This document shows positions 58,201 to 64,000 of a stretch of 64,000 nt of DNA, piece by piece. A program made the translations under genes and the position numbers. Below the pieces are notes generated by a model, which worked only from the letters and a program-made list of their open reading frames with translations, searched no databases and was not told the DNA's origin. The stretch comes from Sycon ciliatum (Eukaryota; Porifera; Calcarea; Leucosolenida; Sycettidae): assembly GCF_964019385.1 (NCBI RefSeq), contig NC_088644.1, positions 39,807,993 to 39,871,992 of the forward strand, written 5' to 3'. Within the stretch, counting starts at the first letter, position 1. Every line of letters starts with the position of its first letter.

Positions 58201-61200
58201 TGAGCGCAACCAAGACAAGCTCAAAGATGCTTGTTACCGCTGCTTATTGTCCATCTAAATTGTCATAATCCGAGTACAGTGCTGTTTTCGGTTTTGCATG
58301 ATTCTTGTTCGCATAGCTTCCCCGATCTTCGCATCTTTGAGCCACACAAGTTGCATGGAATGTTGCTTTGCGTCCTTGAATCATGGTTTGACCGTATTGT
58401 CCAATGGTCTGGCCAGCATCGTCTATCGACATGCATGTACATCCGCCAACGTCCTTCCCAGCTGAGACTTTTAGCTCGTGCTTGTCTTGGTTGCGCTCAC
58501 CTTCCCCTCCTTATGTTATTTCTTTAACTTAGAACCTTCCAAGTTGGAAAATTGGTGGAGTGGGCATCCAGGATGTGCTAGAGCCGTTACTGCCAGTTAG
58601 GTGTAGAACGACAGTACCGTTGATCAGTGTCGTACAATGTTATCGCATGAGCTGATTGTTTAGTAACTGGTGGTGTTAGTGGACATTATAGCGTAACTGT
58701 AGTTCCTGGGTCCTTTTTTCTTTTCTATAAAATTAATTACAGTAACGTTTGCGCATCTGTCTCTCAGTGGTTAGAGCATCGCTGGCCTCAAGCGAAAGTC
58801 GCAGGTTCGAGTCCTGGTGGTGACAGTCAATTTTTTTCTTCAGACTTTTCCCGTTTGCATCTTTCCCTCAAAGCAGTGTATATTTGTATTGTATTTGTGT
58901 GTATTGCATCTAATCAAGGATTTCCCAGAGGCTCTAGGCCTCAGGCCTGTCCAGGGAATCTCCTACTCATAGAAATACGATGTATTCCGGAAAGAGTGCA
59001 AAAAGAAAATGAAGAAAAGAAGTACATGTAGTCAGAGAAAGTGCGCAAGTTAATTTTAAAGTGTTGGAATCATGCGGCCATCAGTGTAGTGTGTGTTTCG
59101 GCAAACATCCTGGAAGAGGGAATGTCTGAATTAGGGGATACAGGTCATAGAAGTGAGTGATGGCGGTAAACAGTCCCATAGCATTCTGGCTCTGTGCAAA
59201 CACAGAGAGGAACAACGTACACAGTAAACACCTGATAACTGATACATGTTCAGTTTTTTCATCCAACCAAGATTCTGTAAAAGCCGGTGTGGTTGGATTG
59301 CACTCCAAGTACACTTACTCCGGATTCGGCCAAACGATCGCGCTCACTTGGAGTGCACTTGCTCGGGATTCACTCAATCGACCATAAGATAAAAATAAAT
59401 TTCACGGTTCGCGTGAGACTCGGCTGGAAGCCGAGTTTTCCGCATCCGCCGTGGGAACGCCACCACCCTCTAGGATCAAGGCGCAGATGCAGCGCCTAAA
59501 TCATAGTCTTAGACCATCCCACTATGCCTGCCTGCCCCTAGCCATACTGGCAGAAATGCAAAAGAAATACGCTGGTCCTTCGCCCGCTCCGGGTCGGTCT
59601 TGTGAAGAGCTGAGTAGTGTATCATGATAATGATTGTGTTGTGTGGTGTTGTGTTGTGTTGTGCAGGTTTGCCGTCAAAACCGAACATAAGTATGTGTAT
59701 CTCTGGGACGCCAAAAACAACAGCTGGGCCGTCCGCGATGATGTCCGCTACGTGGAAATCATTGGCAGCGGCAACGAATCATTCGCCAAAGCCAAACTGG
59801 GACACAACGAATGGATGACTGTTACTGGCAACACCATTGGACCTGAGTTGGGCATTGGAAACTTTGTGGGAAACTTCTCAAAGCCTAAAGTTATGATCCT
59901 GAAGGGCTGCATTGGAAACAGGTAAAATATTATGTGTTCGCGTTCATCGACTGCCTTTCAAGTTTGTACCGCCTTCTCTCAAGAGGATGTGCTCAGCCTC
60001 TGTATTGAAAGTTAGTTAGATGGTACCAGGGAGTAGTAAAATACGTGTATTTTACTACTCCCTGGATGGTACCTAGGCAGAGTGCTCTACACAGTAGAAT
60101 AGTGAAGCGAGGCTAGTTCGTTGCGTCTCCCATTTTCATGCTCATTACAATGATCTGCTAACAAGACATACATGTACATGTATCTTGTATCAATGCAACA
60201 CTGGAACAATGTGAGCCCAGCCTTTCCCCACTCCGTCATCCCCATTTGGACGGTGCAGCCACTAGTTTCTCCAAGGAAATTGAGCAAAGCTACTGGAGTA
60301 AACCTAGGAAACAGCCACAGGGCAGCAATGGTGCAATCACAGAGCAGCAATGGTGCAATCACAGGACAGCAATGGGCAAGTGCCCAAGTGCATAAATCTA
60401 GGTGCAGGGAACTGCTAGCCTAGAGAGCTGCCTGCCTCTATCATTCCCCACCCATTTCACCCAAAGAACATTCAAAAGTTCAAGACAGCAGCTTATCACC
60501 ATCTCTTCAGAACGAACTGGCACTGGGCCACACATAGCATACTTTTTTTTTTTTTTTTTTTTATACGAAAGTCCACTATATTCCCGAATATGTGCGAGAA
60601 GTGGTGGCGGGGCCAGGCTGCTCTGCCGACCTCAAAGGTCTCGGCGTCTACGCAGACAAAGCGCGCCATAATGCAGTAAAACCATGTAGAGAGGAGGAAG
60701 AGGGGAAATGAATAATAGTGAGAAACAAGGACAATGGGTAGATGGTCGTGAGAGAAGCAGAGTGAAAGATAACGTCACACTGTGGTAAGGGGGGGGGGGG
60801 GGAGGAGGATGCTAGTGAGGCACTGGTCTAAACCGTTTCATAGGGCGTCGGTGGCTGCTTGCCAGTTCAGGTGCAGCAGATACTTGTTGCATTTTTCTTT
60901 GAATAATTGGAGCTGGCTGGGTTGCGGCCGTGCTGGTAGAATGGTCGCTGGTAGGCTGTTCCACAAGGGAATAATGCAGTCTGGGTAGGAACCCTGGAGG
61001 CTGCTACGAATGCGCACGGGCAGCGTCGACTTGAGCTGGAGCGGGTGGCAGTGGGCAGTCTCCGTGGCTAACCTAGTGGATCGACCACCCGCTGGGCGGG
61101 GATTGGCTGGAGGTGGGAGGATGGGCTTCAGGGGGCTTGTTGTTGGAAGGTAAGACAGCTTGAACGTGAACGAAAGCGCAGCAACCAGTCGGCGGTGTTT

Positions 61201-64000
61201 CAGGCTGGGGAGCCAGGCGCCTGGGCCAATCACCTTCAGTGCCTTGTGCTGGATTTTGTCCAGTCTGGATGTACCTGACCCCATCCACACCAGGCAGCAG
61301 TATTCCATTGTTGGCCGCACGAAGCCTTTGTAGACTGCCGTGCGGCCGCTGGAGTCCAACAGGGGCGCAACCTTTCTCAGGAAGTGTAGGCGTTGGGCAG
61401 CCTTTGAGGCCACGGCCCGGAGGTGTGCTGCGTAGGACAGTTGCGAGTCGAATGCTATGCCCAGAAGTTTAATTTCCTTCTCTTCAGGAACAGTCACTCC
61501 ATTGAAGAGCACTGGTGGGAACGCTGGGGGAGGCTTGCGGTGGTCGATGATGAGGGCCTGAGATTTGGATGGCTCGAAGGTGACCTTCCACTTGGAACCC
61601 CAGTGGGAGACGGCGTCCACTGCTTCCTGGAGTTGTGCTGCAGAGTCGGATATGCTGGCGGTGGCAGAGATGCACTGATACAGTGTCGTGTCATCTGCAT
61701 ACGTGGCAAGCTCAGCACCAGCAGGCAAGGTGTCCTCGCAGTCATTCACGTACAGGAGGAATAACGTTGGTCCAAGGATGCTACCTTGTGGTACCCCTGC
61801 TTGGATATGGTGCAGGGAGGACTCTTGGCCGCCCACAACAGCCTGCAGGCGCCGGTTGTGCAGGTAGCTTTCCAGCCATCCGAGAAGCGGGCCGTCTATA
61901 CCGTACACGGAAGCCTTATGCAGCAGGCCAGCATGGCTGACTTTATCAAAGGCGCCTGCTATGTCTATCGCCAAAACATGGGCGGCTCCTCCTAGGCCGG
62001 CTGCTCGGGACCATTCACAGTGGAGCTTGGTTAAGACGTCGGCTGTGCTCAGGCCCTTTCTGAACCCGAACTGTTTCGCAGAGATGACATTGTGGGACTC
62101 CACGAAACTGGTTATCTGACGATTGACAATTGTTTCCATCACTTTGGATATGATAGACAGCAGAGACACAGGTCTGTAGTGTTGAGGCAGGTTCTTGGAT
62201 TTCTTCTTGTGAATGGGTGTGACTCTAGCTGTCTTCCAGGATGTCGGCATAACCATGCTGTAGAAGCTAAGGGAGAACAGTTTGGAGAGTGGCTTACTTA
62301 GGGGGTCGGCACACATCTTCAGAACTCGCGCGGGAATGCAATCCGGTCCAGTAGCTTTCGATGCATTTAGGCGCCGGAGTTCTCTCTTGACAGTGGCAGG
62401 GCGGAACCGAACCGTTGAGAGCTTTTCAGCCGTGCGCTTTGCAACGTGGGGGAAATCAGTCGCTGGTTGGTTGGGATACGCGAGTAAGAGGGTAGATCCA
62501 CAGTGTCCTACCCTGCTTGGACATAATTTCTCCTTCTCCTCACAGACAGTCTCCTCTTGAATTTAAAAGTCTAACAGTGTTCACGCAAATACTTAAAACT
62601 TATTCTTTTGCTCACTGAGCAACACAATCTTTTCATTTTCTTTCTTCTGTGTTCTTTTTCAACTTAATTCTCCCAACACGATCCCCATTTGGTGCGTCCA
62701 TGGAGATATGAAGCCGAGACCTCTGATGGTGGCAAACAGCATGTAACTCTGAGTTGCAATAGCCTAGCCCTGCTCCACTGTTTGCACTATGCAACAATTT
62801 CCCCAAAACATTCAGTTAGGTTTGTTAACTAAATTGGCTTTACTTGACTTTGTGGATTGCGTCGGTGCTGACACTTCTTACGAAATTGGATACAACCAAC
62901 CAATTTGTCCTTACATTATTGTCCAAGGAGGTATCCTACTTCTAAGTAGGTTTGTTGTTTGTGTTAAGTAACATGTTAGTTGTCAGCATTCCTGGATCAT
63001 AGATTGGCCGTGGACGTACTAAAGTAATGACTTTGAACATGTGATATGTTTGTCTACAGAGCACTGGGTTGGGATCTGCTCCCACCTGGATCGGAAGAAT
63101 GGGCCTACACGGACAGCAAAGGAAACCAGTGGACGTATGCTGGATATCATGATTCTCCCGAGAAGTGGGCGAAGGGAACCAAGCCAAAACCTATAAATTG
63201 GATGGCGGGTGAGCAGTATGACGGAGACACAGAGCGCATGTCATTCGTTCTCAGTAACTTCTCAGCATACATGCCAGAAGAGACCGATTACGAAGTGGCT
63301 GGTTTCTTCTGGTGGCAGGGAGATCGTGACAGATACGACAGCGGTCTCTCAGAGCGCTATGAAACCAACCTTGTCCAGCTGATCAAGACCCTTCGCAAGA
63401 AGTACAATGTTCCCAGCGCCAAGTTCGTCATTGCCTCCCTTGGCCAGACACCCATGGGTGCTACTGGCAATGAGGGCATGATCCTGCAGGCAATGCTCAA
63501 CGTGGCCAATGCAACACTCTACCCACGTAAGTATCGTGTCACCTGTGTTGGCTGTTTACTCTATTGTGTAAAAAAACTTGTATTACTAAATCAATGTACA
63601 CACTATTAACTTGTCTTTGTGCATGACTGCAGATCGACCTTAGGCTTGGAGATCCATGTGATTACGAGACATGTCTGATGGGCTCAGTAATACCTAATAA
63701 CACCTGGCAAAGTTCTTATCATGCCTGTCCCAGCTCTAGTTACTCCCTGACCATTGTTATCTGGCAATGCGTGTTGTTGGCATCCATTGCAACACATCCG
63801 GTCTCGTCTGGTTGTGTGTGTGTGTATTCAGAATTCGAGGGCAACGTGGGGACCGTCTACTCTCACCCGCTCTCCATGGGAGGAAGCTCAGCCTCGCATT
63901 ATGGTGGCAACGCCGAGACGTACATGAACATTGGAGAGGCCATGGGTGACAAAATGGTCAATCTAATGAAGGCAGATGAGGAGTACGCCCATTACTATCA
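55212..64000 (+). CDS. Secreted SASA-domain carbohydrate esterase, copy 2 (cut by window end)
   Basis: Exons 55212-55360, 59667-59921, 63060-63526 and 63832 to beyond 64000. The first three have exactly the lengths of copy 1 (149, 255, 467 nt). The window stops after YAHYY plus two bases; by comparison with copy 1 only four bases, including the stop, are missing. Signal peptide, GQSNM nucleophile block, FFWWQGDRDRY and SHYGGNAETYMNIGEAMG are all intact. It differs from copy 1 at scattered residues (for example VEIIGSGNESFAKAKLGHNE against VFTMGSGNATFAKSQLLHNE). Intron 1 is 4.3 kb (0.3 kb in copy 1) and intron 2 is 3.1 kb (0.5 kb in copy 1), both swollen by mobile elements. No disabling change is seen. 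Confidence 0.88.
55631..55730. mobile_element. Fold-back MITE, Tc1/mariner-like (copy 3)
   Basis: 100 bp in esterase copy 2 intron 1. Ends CAGTGCTGACAACTGAAATC and GATTTCAGTTGCCAGCACT, TA flanks. The interior is itself palindromic (CCTAGCG..CGCTAGG) and unlike copies 1 and 2. Confidence 0.8.
56078..56137. repeat. Tc1-like terminal repeat, left copy
   Basis: GGAAAAGGACATAATTATGG, then GTCCACC..CCACTGTAACTAG is the inverted copy of 57857-57917 (CTAGTTACAGTGGTGGACAG, then CATAATTATGTCC). The ends point outward from a TA, so these look like termini of two related elements in opposite orientation. Confidence 0.55.
56465..57722 (-). mobile_element. 5'-truncated LINE (CR1/Jockey group)
   Basis: In intron 1 of esterase copy 2. 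A 333-aa minus-strand frame (56721-57722) reads as the C-terminal half of a reverse transcriptase: PVTSGVPQGSILGPLLFLLY, LYADDTGLICSD, then VVTQHKHLGVMFDCKLSW and the ILPIFDYCDTAW block, with no stop. The element ends in (TAA)n at 56468-56488. It is a different family from the 19 kb and 61 kb LINEs. Confidence 0.88.
57857..57917. repeat. Tc1-like terminal repeat, right copy
   Basis: Begins TACAGTGGTGGACAGAACTC, inverted relative to 56078-56137. See that entry. Confidence 0.55.
57991..58706. mobile_element. Fold-back element with arms of about 220 bp
   Basis: Left arm GGAACTACAAGTTACGCTAT then ACTAACACCACCAGTTACTA; right arm TAGTAACTGGTGGTGTTAGT then ATAGCGTAACTGTAGTTCC. Arms extend inward to AGCGCAACCAAGACAAGC (about 58202 and 58479). 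The central 240 bp is unique. It lies in esterase copy 2 intron 1. It shares segments with the dispersed repeats at 33945, 42465 and 46118. Confidence 0.85.
58753..58837 (+). ncRNA. tRNA-like sequence (pseudo-tRNA or SINE head)
   Basis: A-box-like TCTCAGTGGTTAGAGC (58762-58777) and B-box GGTTCGAGTCC (58804-58814) are correctly spaced. A perfect 5-bp anticodon-type stem TCGCT/AGCGA encloses GGCCTCA, and a T7 terminator follows at 58831-58837. The acceptor stem does not pair and the usual U33 is missing, so it is unlikely to be a working tRNA. Confidence 0.45.
60030..60067. mobile_element. 38-bp hAT-like micro-element with 8-bp target duplication
   Basis: A near-perfect palindrome, CAGGGAGTAGTAAAATAC-GT-GTATTTTACTACTCCCTG, flanked on both sides by GATGGTAC. 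The corresponding place in esterase copy 1 intron 2 (near 52752) reads CCCAGATGGCGCCAAGGCAG with no insert, an empty site. CAGGG termini and an 8-bp duplication are hAT hallmarks. Confidence 0.85.
60541..62470 (-). mobile_element. CR1/L2-like LINE, 5'-truncated, ORF2 open
   Basis: In intron 2 of esterase copy 2. The minus-strand frame is open from about 62470 to its stop at 60838, ending LHLNWQAATDAL. It contains FRPATVKRELRRLNASKATG, GFRKGLSTADVLTKLHCEW, PQGSILGPTLFLLYVNDCED and YADDTTLYQCI. It matches the 19 kb LINE (ending SRDWRSATDAL) and ends in poly(A) at 60543-60562. Only the endonuclease and N-terminal reverse transcriptase are missing. Confidence 0.9.
62471..63059. other. Rest of esterase copy 2 intron 2
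   Basis: About the last 150 bp match the end of copy 1 intron 2 (TAAGTAACA.GTTAGTTG, CATTCCTG, ACTTTGAAC.TGTGATATGT). The stretch before it was not recognised. Confidence 0.5.

Overview
This window is animal nuclear DNA. It has spliced genes with GT/AG introns, very many (CA)n/(TG)n tracts, non-LTR retrotransposons, and several families of small TA-flanked inverted-repeat elements. The gene set fits a flagellated early-branching metazoan such as a sponge, but that is inference and the sequence does not fix a species. The set is an axonemal dynein light chain, Golgi HNK-1-type sulfotransferases, an ARH-like PTB adaptor, a six-cysteine single-pass membrane protein, a CAP protein and SASA-domain esterases.

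Layout. 1.3-2.2 kb (-): single-exon PTB adaptor resembling LDLRAP1. 4.09-4.65 kb: tandem array of about 228-bp units, each with a type I hammerhead ribozyme. 4.9-10.3 kb (+): complete nine-exon DNALI1 gene (244 aa), with an inverted hammerhead monomer in its last intron. 10.86-24.11 kb (-): eight-exon carbohydrate sulfotransferase A (569 aa), whose introns hold a decayed CR1/L2-like LINE, a minisatellite and nested MITEs. 25.7-29.4 kb (-): LINE with an intact 1097-aa EN-RT-zinc-finger ORF. 31.85-36.70 kb (-): five-exon sulfotransferase B (382 aa). 41.05-44.19 kb (+): three-exon Shisa/VOPP1-like membrane protein (121 aa). 47.9-48.6 kb (+): CAP-domain secreted or GPI-anchored protein, followed by a hammerhead ribozyme of a second family. 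51.9-54.1 kb (+): four-exon SASA esterase (347 aa). 55.2 kb to the window end (+): a tandem duplicate of that esterase with identical exon lengths but introns swollen by LINEs, fold-back elements and a 38-bp hAT-like micro-element. It lacks only its last four bases.

Exon joins were checked by hand. For every spliced gene the phases match and the total coding length is divisible by three. The two sulfotransferases share a five-exon core with identical junction phases. B keeps the usual PAPS-binding Lys and Arg; A has replaced both, so A may be a diverged or inactive enzyme.

The most unusual content is the set of self-cleaving RNA motifs: three tandem hammerheads, two related inverted relics and one unrelated hammerhead. 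These look like a metazoan retrozyme system (small circular-RNA retroelements). A second notable signal is a covarying hairpin in the 3' UTR of the zinc-finger LINE family.
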